The notes beneath the pieces were generated by a model that did no database searches, was not told where the DNA came from, and was given only the letters and a program-made list of their open reading frames with translations. A DNA stretch of 64,000 bases from Streptomyces sp. HM190. GTDB lineage: Bacteria; Actinomycetota; Actinomycetes; Streptomycetales; Streptomycetaceae. Location: contig NZ_CP047318.1 in NCBI RefSeq assembly GCF_009857135.1, positions 3,534,001 through 3,598,000 on the forward strand. Direction: 5' to 3'. Position 1 is the first letter of the stretch; the number at the start of each line of letters is the position of its first letter. Position numbers and translations under genes: made by a program. Of the stretch, positions 35,661 through 43,828 are shown piece after piece.

Positions 35661-37100
35661 TCAGGCGGGGTTGACGTCGATGCGTCCCATCTGGCCGCCG
35701 GAGGAATGGCCGAGCTGGTGGCAGTGGTACAGGTACTGGCCGGTGTAGGGGCCCCAGGTCATGGCGATCTTCACGGTCTCGCCGGGGCCGAGGCAGACGG
35801 TGTCCTTGAGCCCCGCGTCCCGGACACCGGCCGGTCCGCCGTTGCGTTCGAGGACCCGGAAGTACGTCAGGTGCGTGTGGAAGCTGTGGTACAGGTGGAA
35901 GTCCGGCGGCGCGGCGACGGGCGCCTCCACGTTGCGGATCGTCCAGATCTCGCTGCTGCCGACGGTGGTCGCGACGTCGACCCGGTCCGGGTCGTAACTG
36001 ACGCCGTTGATGGTCATCTCGGGGAACGTGCGCAGCTCGAAGTCCCGTTCCACGGTGCCCGTCGGCACCGGCGGCAGGGTGGACAGCCGGGCCGGCACCT
36101 GGCTGTTGTCGGTGCTCCTGCGGTCGATGTCGAAGCGGAGCACCTCGGGGCGTTCGGTGGGCAGGGCGCCGGTGTTCTCCAGCACCACCGACTGGCCGAC
36201 GGCGTAGCGGGAGAAGTCCACGACGACCTCGACGCGTTCACCGCCCAGCATCAGCAACTCGTCGCGCTGCACCGGGCGTTCCAGCAGGCCGCCGTCGGAG
36301 GCGATCTGGGTGAACGGGGTGCCGTCGGCGAGCCGCAGCCTGATGTAGCGGTTGACGCAGGCGTTGTACAGCCGCAGCCGGTACTTGCGGGCCGCGACCT
36401 TGAAGTACGGCCGCTCCTTGCCGTTGACCAGCATGTGCGGGCAGTCGGAGGGGCGGGTGTAGCGCAGCGTGCCGTCGGACTCCACGCGGGCGTCCCGGAT
36501 GACCAGCGGCACGTCGAAGGCGCCGCGGGGCAGCGGCAGTCTCCTCTCCTCGGAGTCGCTGATCAGGTAGAGCCCGTGCAGGCCCTTGTAGACGTTCTCC
36601 GCCTCCAGGTGGTGGGCGTGGTCGTGGTACCAGAGGGAGGCCGCCCGCTGCTTGTTCGGGTAGTGGTACGTCCGGTTGCCGCCGGGCGCGATGACGTCCA
36701 TGGGGAGGCCGTCGTGCTCGGAGTGGACCTCGCCGCCGTGCAGGTGGACGGCGGCGTTCACGGTCAGGTCGTTGTACTGGCGCACCTCCACCGCGCGCCC
36801 GTGGCACGCCTTGATGGTGGGGCCGGGGAACGTGCCGTCGAAGGTGCGGACCCGGGAGGCCAGCCCCTTGACGATCTCGACGTCGGCCTCCCGCATCCGC
36901 ATCTCGTAGACGTCGGTGGTGGCGCCGCGGGTGAGCGGGGCGAGGGTCCTCGGCACCGGCAGGGCGTGCGCGAAGGGCACGGTCTGGGCGAGGTCGCCGG
37001 CCGCGGCGGCGGATCCGCTGCCGCTCAGCCCCTTCCAGGGGAACAGGGCGGCGGCTCCGCCCACGACGGCGGCCTTGAGCACATGGCGTCGGTTCAGCAT
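35661..37100 (-). CDS. Multicopper oxidase with Tat signal
   Basis: A 479-residue oxidase with a twin-arginine signal (LNRRHVLKAAVVGGAAALF, residues 2-20). All four copper motifs are present: HLHGG (119), WYHDHAHH (157), HSFHTHLTYF and YHCHQLGH (458-465). Five residues after the last His, where the type 1 axial Met or Leu usually stands, is Gln470, with Met471 next. It would couple four one-electron oxidations of phenols or hydroquinones to O2 reduction outside the membrane. It might oxidise or dimerise the exported hydroquinone. The start overlaps the membrane-protein gene by 7 nt, so it belongs to the KR-led minus-strand operon. Confidence 0.92.
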   Translation of the reverse strand: MLNRRHVLKAAVVGGAAALFPWKGLSGSGSAAAAGDLAQTVPFAHALPVPRTLAPLTRGATTDVYEMRMREADVEIVKGLASRVRTFDGTFPGPTIKACHGRAVEVRQYNDLTVNAAVHLHGGEVHSEHDGLPMDVIAPGGNRTYHYPNKQRAASLWYHDHAHHLEAENVYKGLHGLYLISDSEERRLPLPRGAFDVPLVIRDARVESDGTLRYTRPSDCPHMLVNGKERPYFKVAARKYRLRLYNACVNRYIRLRLADGTPFTQIASDGGLLERPVQRDELLMLGGERVEVVVDFSRYAVGQSVVLENTGALPTERPEVLRFDIDRRSTDNSQVPARLSTLPPVPTGTVERDFELRTFPEMTINGVSYDPDRVDVATTVGSSEIWTIRNVEAPVAAPPDFHLYHSFHTHLTYFRVLERNGGPAGVRDAGLKDTVCLGPGETVKIAMTWGPYTGQYLYHCHQLGHSSGGQMGRIDVNPA

Positions 37101-38101
37101 GATCGGGTTCTCTTCTCCACGGGTCTCGGCGGACGGTCCGCGCGGTGCCGTGCGCGTGACGGCACCCCGACGGCGACGGCGAGCAGCAGACCGGCCGGGG
37201 CGCAGATGCGCAGCGCGGTCAGGGCGTGGCCGCCCGCCGCGGCCCACGACGCGGCGGGCGCGCCGGGGGTCAGGGCGATCGCGAGCGCGGTCACGGGCAC
37301 GGCGACGGCCGCGCCGACCGCGCCGCTGACGGCGGCGAAGGTCCACGCCCCGCCGCCCAGGTGCCGCACGGTGTGCGCGGCGAGGGCGAACAGGGGGAGC
37401 AGCAGGTACAGGGCGGCCGTGGCGAGCGCGAGGTACAGCACGGGCCCGCTCGCGTCGCCGTGCGCGGTGTGGCCGGCGGCCTGCGGGCCGCCGCCGTGCC
37501 ACCAGGCGTGGTCGCCGGGCTGCGGGGCGGGCGGACGGGTCCGCCGGTACGCGACCCAGGCGACGAGGGCGGCCTGCGCGAAGGCGCAGACGCCCAGCGC
37601 GCCCGGCCGCAGGGACCGGACCGCGCGCCAGGCGATCCGCCGGGCCCACAGCCCGGCACCACGGGCAGGCCGCTCCGGCCCACCGGGGCGCACCGCGCCA
37701 CGAGCGGCCACACCCGAGGCGGCACCGGGCACGGCCGCCGCCCCCGAGGCTGCCCGCGCCCCGGCGGACGGGACACCCCGCGGGCCGGCCGAGGCAGCCC
37801 GCACCCCGGCGGGTGTGTCGCCCGGCGATCCGGGAGCGTCGGGCCGTGGCCCGGCGGGCAGGCTGACCGCCGTACCCGGCGGGACGGACCGCGCCCCGGC
37901 GGGCCGGGCACCGCGCGGCCCGCCGGAGGGAGCCCGCGCCTCCGCGCCCGGCCCGGCGGAGCGGGCCGCGCCACGAGCAGCCACGGCCGAGGCGGCACCG
38001 GGGACGCTCGCGCCGCCGTGCCCGGCGGGCGGCTCGCCCGGTGTGCCGGGGGCGGCCGGGTGCGGGGCTCGGGTCGGCGCCGGGCGCGCGGTCGGGCTCA
38101 C
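37094..38101 (-). CDS. Integral membrane protein with Pro/Ala-rich N-terminal repeats
   Basis: A 335-residue protein I cannot assign. The first ~165 residues are low-complexity (Pro, Ala, Gly, Arg) with loose repeats such as VAARGAARSAGPG and VAARGAVRPGGPE. The C-terminal half has four hydrophobic segments (ALGVCAFAQAALVAWVAY; VLYLALATAALYLLLPLFALAA; WTFAAVSGAVGAAVAVPVTA; ALRICAPAGLLLAVAVGV). GTG 38101 overlaps the SDR stop (GTGA) and its stop overlaps the multicopper oxidase start. The tight coupling suggests a joint role with the exported oxidase, perhaps copper or quinol handling, but that is inference. Confidence 0.65.
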   Translation of the reverse strand: MSPTARPAPTRAPHPAAPGTPGEPPAGHGGASVPGAASAVAARGAARSAGPGAEARAPSGGPRGARPAGARSVPPGTAVSLPAGPRPDAPGSPGDTPAGVRAASAGPRGVPSAGARAASGAAAVPGAASGVAARGAVRPGGPERPARGAGLWARRIAWRAVRSLRPGALGVCAFAQAALVAWVAYRRTRPPAPQPGDHAWWHGGGPQAAGHTAHGDASGPVLYLALATAALYLLLPLFALAAHTVRHLGGGAWTFAAVSGAVGAAVAVPVTALAIALTPGAPAASWAAAGGHALTALRICAPAGLLLAVAVGVPSRARHRADRPPRPVEKRTRSC

Positions 38102-38958
38102 GGCAGGCTGTCCGCTGTGTCGTGGTCCGTCGTGCGGGCCAGCGCGTCCCACTCCTCCCACTCCGCGAGGCGTTCGCGCAGGACGCGGGGGGCGAGGTCG
38201 GCGGCGCTGTTGCCGAGCAGGACGCGAAGCGGCGGCCGTTCCGCGTCGAGCAGCTTCAGCAGGGCCTCGCCCGCCTTGCGCGGGTCGCCGGGCTGGAGGT
38301 GGGCGTACGCCCCGGACAGTCCGTGCCGCCGCCCCCCGAGCACCTCGTCGTACTCGGGCATGGGGATGGCGCGGACCATGCTGCCGGCGCTCCACTCGGT
38401 GCGGAACTCGCCGGGTTCGACGACGGTGACGCGGATGCCGAAGCCCGCGACCTCCCGCGCCAGGGTCTCGCTCATGGCCTCCAGGGCCCACTTGCCGGCG
38501 CAGTACATGCCGAGGTTCGGATAGGTCGTGACACCGGCGATGCTGGACATCTGGAGGATGTGGCCCGTCCCCTGGCGGCGCATCACCGGCAGCACGGCCT
38601 GGGTGACCCACAGCGCGCCGAAGAAGTTGACGTCGAACTGGTCGCGGACCTGCCGTTCGCCGACCTCCTCGACGCCGCCGGCGAGGCCGTAGCCCGCGTT
38701 GTTGAGCAGGACGTCGATCCGGCCCGCCCGCTCGGCGGCCTCGGCGACGGTGGCGAGGACGGCGGCGCGGTCGGTGACGTCGAGGGCGAGCGGGACGACC
38801 CGGTCGCCGTACCGCTCGACCAGGTCGTCGAGGGTCCCGGGCTTGCGGGCGGTGGCGACGACGGTGTCGCCCGCCTCCAGCGCGACCTCGGTGATGGCCC
38901 GGCCCAGGCCCCGGGAGGCACCGGTGACCAGCCAGGTGCGCGGGGTGCGGTCGCTCAT
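38098..38958 (-). CDS. Short-chain dehydrogenase/reductase
   Basis: A 286-residue SDR with TGASRGLG (nucleotide binding, residues 12-19), NNAGYG, Ser in MSSIAG and the catalytic YCAGK. Longer than the ActIII-type ketoreductase and of a different subgroup (KSDR-like with a C-terminal extension). It would reduce a ketone or oxidise an alcohol on the polyketide or on a tailoring intermediate; the substrate cannot be deduced. It overlaps the aromatase/cyclase stop at 38955-38958 and the membrane-protein gene at its end, within the KR operon. Confidence 0.88.
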   Translation of the reverse strand: MSDRTPRTWLVTGASRGLGRAITEVALEAGDTVVATARKPGTLDDLVERYGDRVVPLALDVTDRAAVLATVAEAAERAGRIDVLLNNAGYGLAGGVEEVGERQVRDQFDVNFFGALWVTQAVLPVMRRQGTGHILQMSSIAGVTTYPNLGMYCAGKWALEAMSETLAREVAGFGIRVTVVEPGEFRTEWSAGSMVRAIPMPEYDEVLGGRRHGLSGAYAHLQPGDPRKAGEALLKLLDAERPPLRVLLGNSAADLAPRVLRERLAEWEEWDALARTTDHDTADSLP

Positions 38959-39905
38959 CGCGCGGCCGCCCTGCGCTTCTCGGCGTACTCCTTGGCGTGG
39001 CCGAGCGTGGCGCGGCTGTTGGAGCCGAGGGCGCCGCGGATGAACTCGCGGGCCTCGGGCACCCCGGCGTCCGGGCCGAGGATCTTCGTGATGTGGTCGG
39101 CGTTGAGGACGACGGTGTGCTGGGAGGTGGCGGTGGTGACGCCGTCCTCGTCCTCGTCGAGCTGCCAGTAGCCGGTGTGCAGGGCCATCAGCGCGGGCAG
39201 GGTGGTCTGCTTGTAGGCGATGCGGTGGTGCGGGAAGCAGACGCGGACCGACTCGGTGGTGTGCTGGGAGCCGTCCTTGGTGAGGGTGTCCATGCGCAGC
39301 ACCTGAAGGCCCGGGGTGTCCTCGCGCAGCGAGACCTCGGCGACGTGCGGGAGGCGCTCGCGCCAGCGGTCGGCCTCGTTGATGAAGTCGTAGACGTCCT
39401 TCGCGGAGCCGTCGACACGGACGCTGTCCTCGAAGGAGAGGGTCAGCCCGACGGCCCGTACGGCGAGTTCGGCGTTGGTCTTCAGGGACTCCAGTTCGGC
39501 GCGGCTGTTGCGGTCCACGGCCGCGTCGATCCAGGCGAGCCGCTCGGGGTCGTCGTCGATCGCGGAGTAGTCGTGCAGGAGCCGCACCCGGGACTCGCCG
39601 TCGCCGACCGGTTCGATGATCCAGGTGCCGCCCATCGCGGCCACCGGCGGGGCGGGGACCTCCTGGCGGAACTCGATGCGCAGTTCCTCGGGGTGCAGGA
39701 CGCGGCGCGACGTCCAGTTCTTCGGCTCGCCGTTGGCGGTGGCCCAGATCCGGATGCGCTCCTCGCGCTCGCCCTTCTCGACGTGGTCGACGTACACGGA
39801 CGGCGGGAAGATCCGGGGCCAGTTCTCCACCTCGGCGATCAGCCGGTACAGCTCGGCGGCCGGGGCGGCGACGGTGATCTCGTGCTCGACCTCACGGGTC
39901 GTCAT
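38955..39905 (-). CDS. Didomain aromatase/cyclase (ActVII type), copy 2
   Basis: A 316-residue protein of two SRPBCC domains (about 1-145 and 155-305), starting with EHEITVAAPAAELYRLIAEVENWPRIFPPSVYVDHVEKG. Length and the position next to the ActIII-type reductase match ActVII and Gra-ORF4, which catalyse first-ring cyclisation and aromatisation of the C-9-reduced octaketide. This copy, rather than the one at 30966, is the likely canonical first-ring enzyme. Its start lies 25 nt after the KR stop. Confidence 0.92.
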   Translation of the reverse strand: MTTREVEHEITVAAPAAELYRLIAEVENWPRIFPPSVYVDHVEKGEREERIRIWATANGEPKNWTSRRVLHPEELRIEFRQEVPAPPVAAMGGTWIIEPVGDGESRVRLLHDYSAIDDDPERLAWIDAAVDRNSRAELESLKTNAELAVRAVGLTLSFEDSVRVDGSAKDVYDFINEADRWRERLPHVAEVSLREDTPGLQVLRMDTLTKDGSQHTTESVRVCFPHHRIAYKQTTLPALMALHTGYWQLDEDEDGVTTATSQHTVVLNADHITKILGPDAGVPEAREFIRGALGSNSRATLGHAKEYAEKRRAAAR

Positions 39906-39930
39906 GTCCTTGTCCTTTTCGTCGGGCTGG

Positions 39931-40716
39931 TCAGAAGTTGCCGAGGCCGCCGCAGACGTTCAGGGCCTGCGAGGTGATGGAGGCGGCGGTGTCGGAGGCC
40001 AGGTAGCCGACGAGGCCGGCGACCTCCTCGGGGGTGGAGTAGCGGCCGAGCGGGATCTTGGCCTGGAACTTCTCCAGGATCTTGTCCTCGGTGGTGTCGT
40101 ACGCGTCGGCGTAGCCCTGCCGCACGCGCTGCGCCATGGGCGTCTCGACGTAGCCGGGGCACACGGCGTTGACGGTGATGCCGGTGGGGGCGAGCTCGTT
40201 GCCGAGGGCCTTGGTGAAGCCGACGACGCCGTGCTTGGAGGCCGAGTAGGGGGCGCCGAGCACCACGCCCTGCTTGCCGGCGGTGGAGGCGATGTTGATG
40301 ATCCGGCCGCGGTCCTTGTGGCGCATGCCGCCGGTGGTGAGGACCTCGCGGGTCATCCGGAAGACGCTGCTCAGGTTGGTGTCGATGACGTCGTCCCACA
40401 GCTCGTCGGTGAGGTCGGCGGTCACACCGCCACCGCTGCGGCCGGCGTTGTTCACCAGCACGTCGACGGTGCCGAAGCGGTCCACCGCGGCCCGCACGAA
40501 CGCCTTGACGTCGTCGGCGGAGCGCACGTCGCAGGCGACGCCGTCCACCTCCAGGCCCTCCTCGCCGAGTTCCTTGACCGTGGCGCGCACGGCGTCCTCG
40601 CCGCGCGCGCAGAGGAACACCCGGTGGCCCTGCTGCGCCAGCAGCCGGGCCACCGCGAGGCCGATTCCGCTGGTCGCGCCCGTGACGACGGCGACCCGTC
40701 GCTCCTGTTCCGACAT
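39931..40716 (-). CDS. C-9 polyketide ketoreductase (ActIII type)
   Basis: A 261-residue SDR, the exact length of ActIII. It has TGATSGIG, NNAGRSGGG, the Ser in NIASTAGKQG, YSASKHG (Tyr157/Lys161) and the C-terminal GRYSTPEEVAGLVGYLASD. It reduces the C-9 carbonyl of the nascent octaketide with NADPH. ATG 40716 follows AGGAGGG. It leads a minus-strand operon (KR, aromatase/cyclase, SDR, membrane protein, multicopper oxidase) driven from the divergent region at 40717-40900, which holds two SARP-like sites. Confidence 0.95.
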   Translation of the reverse strand: MSEQERRVAVVTGATSGIGLAVARLLAQQGHRVFLCARGEDAVRATVKELGEEGLEVDGVACDVRSADDVKAFVRAAVDRFGTVDVLVNNAGRSGGGVTADLTDELWDDVIDTNLSSVFRMTREVLTTGGMRHKDRGRIINIASTAGKQGVVLGAPYSASKHGVVGFTKALGNELAPTGITVNAVCPGYVETPMAQRVRQGYADAYDTTEDKILEKFQAKIPLGRYSTPEEVAGLVGYLASDTAASITSQALNVCGGLGNF

Positions 40717-40777
40717 GAGCCCTCCTGGATAGTCCGTCCTGGCGGCAGGAGGTTCGCGTCCGGTGCTGGAGCGGCGC

Positions 40778-40795
40778 TCGAACACCTCTCGGGAC
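40778..40795 (-). promoter_or_regulatory. Candidate SARP operator, KR-proximal
   Basis: TCGAACA and TCGGGAC are separated by CCTC (11-bp period), about 62 nt from the KR start codon. Confidence 0.5.
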
Positions 40796-40837
40796 CGTCG
40801 GCGGCGACCCGTCCGCCACCGCGCCGACCATCACGGC

Positions 40838-40855
40838 TCGATCCCGTGTCGAGCG
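40838..40855 (+). promoter_or_regulatory. Candidate SARP operator, aminotransferase-proximal
   Basis: TCGATCC and TCGAGCG are separated by CGTG (11-bp period), 45 nt before ATG 40901. With the site at 40778 it makes a two-sided divergent promoter for the minus KR operon and the plus aminotransferase-to-ACP operon. Confidence 0.6.
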
Positions 40856-40900
40856 GATCCGATCAGAGTCGGCCCCGACACGAGGACCTGAGAGGCGGCT

Positions 40901-42058
40901 ATGATCAATCTCTTCCAGCCCCAGGTGGGCGCTGAGGAACTGAACGCGATCGCCGATGTGTTCGAGGACAGATGGCTCGGACACGGCCCCCGCACCAAGG
41001 CCTTCGAGGCGGCGTTCGCCGCGCACCTCGGGGTGGACGCCGACCACGTCGTCTTCCTCAACTCCGGGACGGCCGGACTGTTCCTGGCGCTGGAGTCGCT
41101 GGACCTGGCGCAGGGCGACGAGGTCGTGCTGCCCTCGCTCAGCTTCGTGGCGGCGGCCAACGCGATCATGACCACCGGGGCGACGCCGGTCTTCTGCGAC
41201 GTCGACGCCCGCACCCTCAACCCCACCGCCGAGGACGTCGAACGCGCCCTGACCGACCGCACCCGCGCGGTGGTCGTACTGCACTACGGCGGCTACCCGG
41301 GCGAGGTCGCGCGGATCGCGGAGCTGTGCCGTCAGCGGGGCATCGCCCTGGTCGAGGACGCCGCCTGCTCGGTGGCCTCCCGGGTGGACGGCCGGGCCGT
41401 GGGCACCTTCGGCGACCTCGCCATGTGGAGCTTCGACGCCATGAAGGTCCTCATCACCGGCGACGGCGGCATGATCTACGCCAAGGACGCCGAACGGGCC
41501 GCCCGGGTCCGGCGCCTGGCCTACCACGGGCTGGTCCAGCCCAGCGGCTTCGGCTACGCCAAGGTGTCGGCCCGCTGGTGGGAACTCGACGTCCCCGAGC
41601 CGGGCCGGCGGGTCATCGGCAACGACATGACCGCGGCCATCGGTGCCGTGCAGCTGCGCCGGCTGCCCGAACTGGTCGGCCGCCGCCGGGAGATCGTCGC
41701 CCTCTACGACCGGGAACTCGCGGGCGTCGACGGGCTGCTGCTGCCGCCCCCGCTGCCGGAGGGCCACGAGTCGACGTACTACTTCTACTGGGTGCAGATG
41801 GACCCGCGGATCCGGGACACCGTGGCGAGCGACCTGCTGGCCGCCGACATCTACACCACCTTCCGCTACGCGCCGCTGCACAAGGTGCCGGCGTACGCGC
41901 ACGGCGCGCCCGAGCACGGTCTGCCGGGCTCCGACCGGGCGGCCGACCGCACCCTGTGCCTGCCGCTGCACCCGGGTCTGTCCGACGCCGACGTGCTCAC
42001 CGTCGTCGCGGCGCTGCGCAAGTCCGTCGCCGGGCGCACCGCGGAGGTGACGGCATGA
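40901..42058 (+). CDS. NDP-4-keto-2,3,6-trideoxyhexose 4-aminotransferase (SpnR type)
   Basis: A 385-residue DegT/DnrJ/EryC1 PLP enzyme. Unlike the dehydratase at 19865 it keeps the PLP lysine (WSFDAMKVLITGDGGM). The sequence from INLFQPQVGAEELNAIADVF through PRTKAFEAAFAAHLGVD recalls SpnR of forosamine biosynthesis, the C-4 aminotransferase acting after C-2 and C-3 deoxygenation. The companion genes fit this substrate. ATG 40901 heads the plus-strand operon aminotransferase, 4,6-dehydratase, TE, KS, CLF, ACP. A sugar 3-aminotransferase is the main alternative, but the presence of a 3-dehydratase argues against it. Confidence 0.88.
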   Translation: MINLFQPQVGAEELNAIADVFEDRWLGHGPRTKAFEAAFAAHLGVDADHVVFLNSGTAGLFLALESLDLAQGDEVVLPSLSFVAAANAIMTTGATPVFCDVDARTLNPTAEDVERALTDRTRAVVVLHYGGYPGEVARIAELCRQRGIALVEDAACSVASRVDGRAVGTFGDLAMWSFDAMKVLITGDGGMIYAKDAERAARVRRLAYHGLVQPSGFGYAKVSARWWELDVPEPGRRVIGNDMTAAIGAVQLRRLPELVGRRREIVALYDRELAGVDGLLLPPPLPEGHESTYYFYWVQMDPRIRDTVASDLLAADIYTTFRYAPLHKVPAYAHGAPEHGLPGSDRAADRTLCLPLHPGLSDADVLTVVAALRKSVAGRTAEVTA

Positions 42059-43044
42059 GGATCCTCGTCACCGGCGGCGCCGGATTCATCGGCTCCCACT
42101 ACGTGCGCACCCTGCTGGCCGGCGGCTACCCCGGCTTCGAGGACGCCCGCGTCACCGTCCTCGACAAACTGTCCTACGCCGGGAACACCGCCAACCTGCC
42201 GATGGACCACACCCGGCTGGACTTCGTGCGCGGCGACATCCTCAACAGCGAACTGCTGGACCATCTGCTGCCGGGGCACGACGCGGTGGTGCACTTCGCG
42301 GCCGAGTCGCACGTCGACCGGTCGGTGGCCGGCGCCGCCGCCTTCGTCACCACCAACGTGCTCGGCACCCAGAGCCTGCTCGACGCCTGTCTGCGGCTCG
42401 GCGTCGGGCCGGTCGTCCAGGTCTCCACCGACGAGGTGTACGGCTCGATCGACAGCGGCGCGTGGACCGAGGAGGAGCCGCTGCTGCCGAACTCGCCGTA
42501 CTCCGCGTCGAAGGCAGCCGCCGACCTGCTGGCCCGCGCCTACCACCGCACCCACGGCCTCGACGTCCGCGTCACCCGCTGCACCAACAACTACGGCACC
42601 CACCAGCACGTCGAGAAGCTCATCCCGAACTTCGTGACCCGGCTGCTGCGCGGCCTGACCGTCCCCCTCTACGGCGACGGCTCCAACGTCCGCGAATGGC
42701 TGCACGTCGACGACCACTGCCGGGCGGTCCAGCTGGTCCTCACCGGCGGACGGGCCGGGGAGGTCTACAACATCGGCGGGGCCACCGCGCTGACCAACCT
42801 GGAGATGACCGAGCGGCTGCTCGACCTGTGCGGCGCCGACTTCTCGTCCGTCGCGTACGTCGAGGACCGCAAGGGCCACGACCTGCGGTACGCCATCGAC
42901 GACGGCAAGATCCGCGCCGAGCTCGGCTACGCGCCCCGCCGCACGCTGGACGAGGGGCTGCGCGAGGTCGTCGCCTGGTACCGGGACCGCCCCGACTGGT
43001 GGAAGCCGCAGGCCGACACCGCGTCCCGGGGGGGTGCGGCATGA
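42055..43044 (+). CDS. dTDP-glucose 4,6-dehydratase (RfbB type)
   Basis: A 329-residue extended SDR making dTDP-4-keto-6-deoxyglucose. It has GGAGFIGSHYVR (NAD binding), STDEVYG with the catalytic Asp-Glu pair, YSASKAAAD (Tyr/Lys) and RCTNNYG. The usual GPYQFPEK is GTHQHVEK here, a tolerated variation. It overlaps the aminotransferase stop and the thioesterase start (ATGA both sides), showing that sugar and PKS genes are co-translated. Confidence 0.95.
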   Translation: MRILVTGGAGFIGSHYVRTLLAGGYPGFEDARVTVLDKLSYAGNTANLPMDHTRLDFVRGDILNSELLDHLLPGHDAVVHFAAESHVDRSVAGAAAFVTTNVLGTQSLLDACLRLGVGPVVQVSTDEVYGSIDSGAWTEEEPLLPNSPYSASKAAADLLARAYHRTHGLDVRVTRCTNNYGTHQHVEKLIPNFVTRLLRGLTVPLYGDGSNVREWLHVDDHCRAVQLVLTGGRAGEVYNIGGATALTNLEMTERLLDLCGADFSSVAYVEDRKGHDLRYAIDDGKIRAELGYAPRRTLDEGLREVVAWYRDRPDWWKPQADTASRGGAA

Positions 43045-43784
43045 GGCTGTACTGCTTCCCGCACGCCGGCGCCGGCACCTCCGCGTTCGCCCGCTGGCCC
43101 GAGCAGCTCGGCCCGAAGGTGGAGGCCGTGCCGGTGCTGCTGCCGGGCCGGGACGCCCGCCGCCGCGAGACCCGCGTCACCGGCCGCCGCGCCCTCTTCG
43201 CCGACCTGCTGCGCCACCACAAGCCCGTGCCCAGCTCCCCCTACGTCCTGTACGGCCACAGCCTCGGCGGCATGATCGCCTACTCCGTGGCCCGCGCCCT
43301 GCAGCAGGCGGGGCGCCCGGCCCCCGCGCTGGTGGTCGTGGGCGCCTGCCCGCCGCCGGACGCCCAGGTCCGGCTCGTCCAGGCCGCCGACCTGCCGGAC
43401 TGCCAACTGATGGAGACGCTGCGGGAGGCGGGCGCCGTACCGCCGGACACCCCGCGGGGCGGGGTGTGGCAGCGCTCGGCCCTGAAGGTGATCCGGGACG
43501 ACCTGCGGCTCGCGCAGTCCCTGCGGGAGGCCGCCGACGGCCCGCTCCTGGTGCCGCTGCTCGCCGTGTCCGGGGACCTCGACCCGCTCGCCGGGCGGGA
43601 GGTGATGGCCGGCTGGCGGGAGTGGACCACCGGCCCGTTCGCCGAACGCACCCTGCCCGGCGACCACTTCTTCCTCCGCGGACCGGAGCTGCCGCGGCTG
43701 CTGGACCGGGCGTGCCGGGTCGTGCAGCGCCGGGCCGGCGCCCCGGAGTCCGCCGGGGCCGCCCGTACCCGCCCGACCGCCTGA
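43041..43784 (+). CDS. Type II thioesterase
   Basis: A 247-residue alpha/beta hydrolase with CFPHAGAGTSAF at the start, the nucleophile in YGHSLGGM (about 73-80), an Asp in SGDLDPL and the His in GDHFFLRGPELP. It removes aberrant acyl groups from the ACP. It is placed between 4,6-dehydratase and KSalpha. The C-terminus is extended by about 20 Ala/Arg residues. Type II TEs are uncommon in simple BIQ clusters. Confidence 0.92.
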   Translation: MRLYCFPHAGAGTSAFARWPEQLGPKVEAVPVLLPGRDARRRETRVTGRRALFADLLRHHKPVPSSPYVLYGHSLGGMIAYSVARALQQAGRPAPALVVVGACPPPDAQVRLVQAADLPDCQLMETLREAGAVPPDTPRGGVWQRSALKVIRDDLRLAQSLREAADGPLLVPLLAVSGDLDPLAGREVMAGWREWTTGPFAERTLPGDHFFLRGPELPRLLDRACRVVQRRAGAPESAGAARTRPTA

Positions 43785-43810
43785 CCACGCCACAGCAGGA
43801 GGACTCTCCC

Positions 43811-43828
43811 GTGAAGGACAGCCAATGA
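43811..43828 (+). other. Five-codon minigene overlapping the KSalpha start
   Basis: After the strong ribosome site AGGAGGA (43797-43803) a GTG at 43811 reads five codons (start, Lys, Asp, Ser, Gln) to a TGA that overlaps ATG 43825 of KSalpha as ATGA. The minigene could deliver ribosomes to KSalpha by termination-reinitiation. Alternatively AAGGA at 43813 serves as KSalpha's own ribosome site. Confidence 0.4.

Noticed and set aside
40901..42058. Second C-3 dehydratase (paralogue of the 19865 gene)
   Set aside because: It keeps the PLP lysine in WSFDAMKVLITGDGGM and has no iron-sulfur cysteine set, so it is an aminotransferase.
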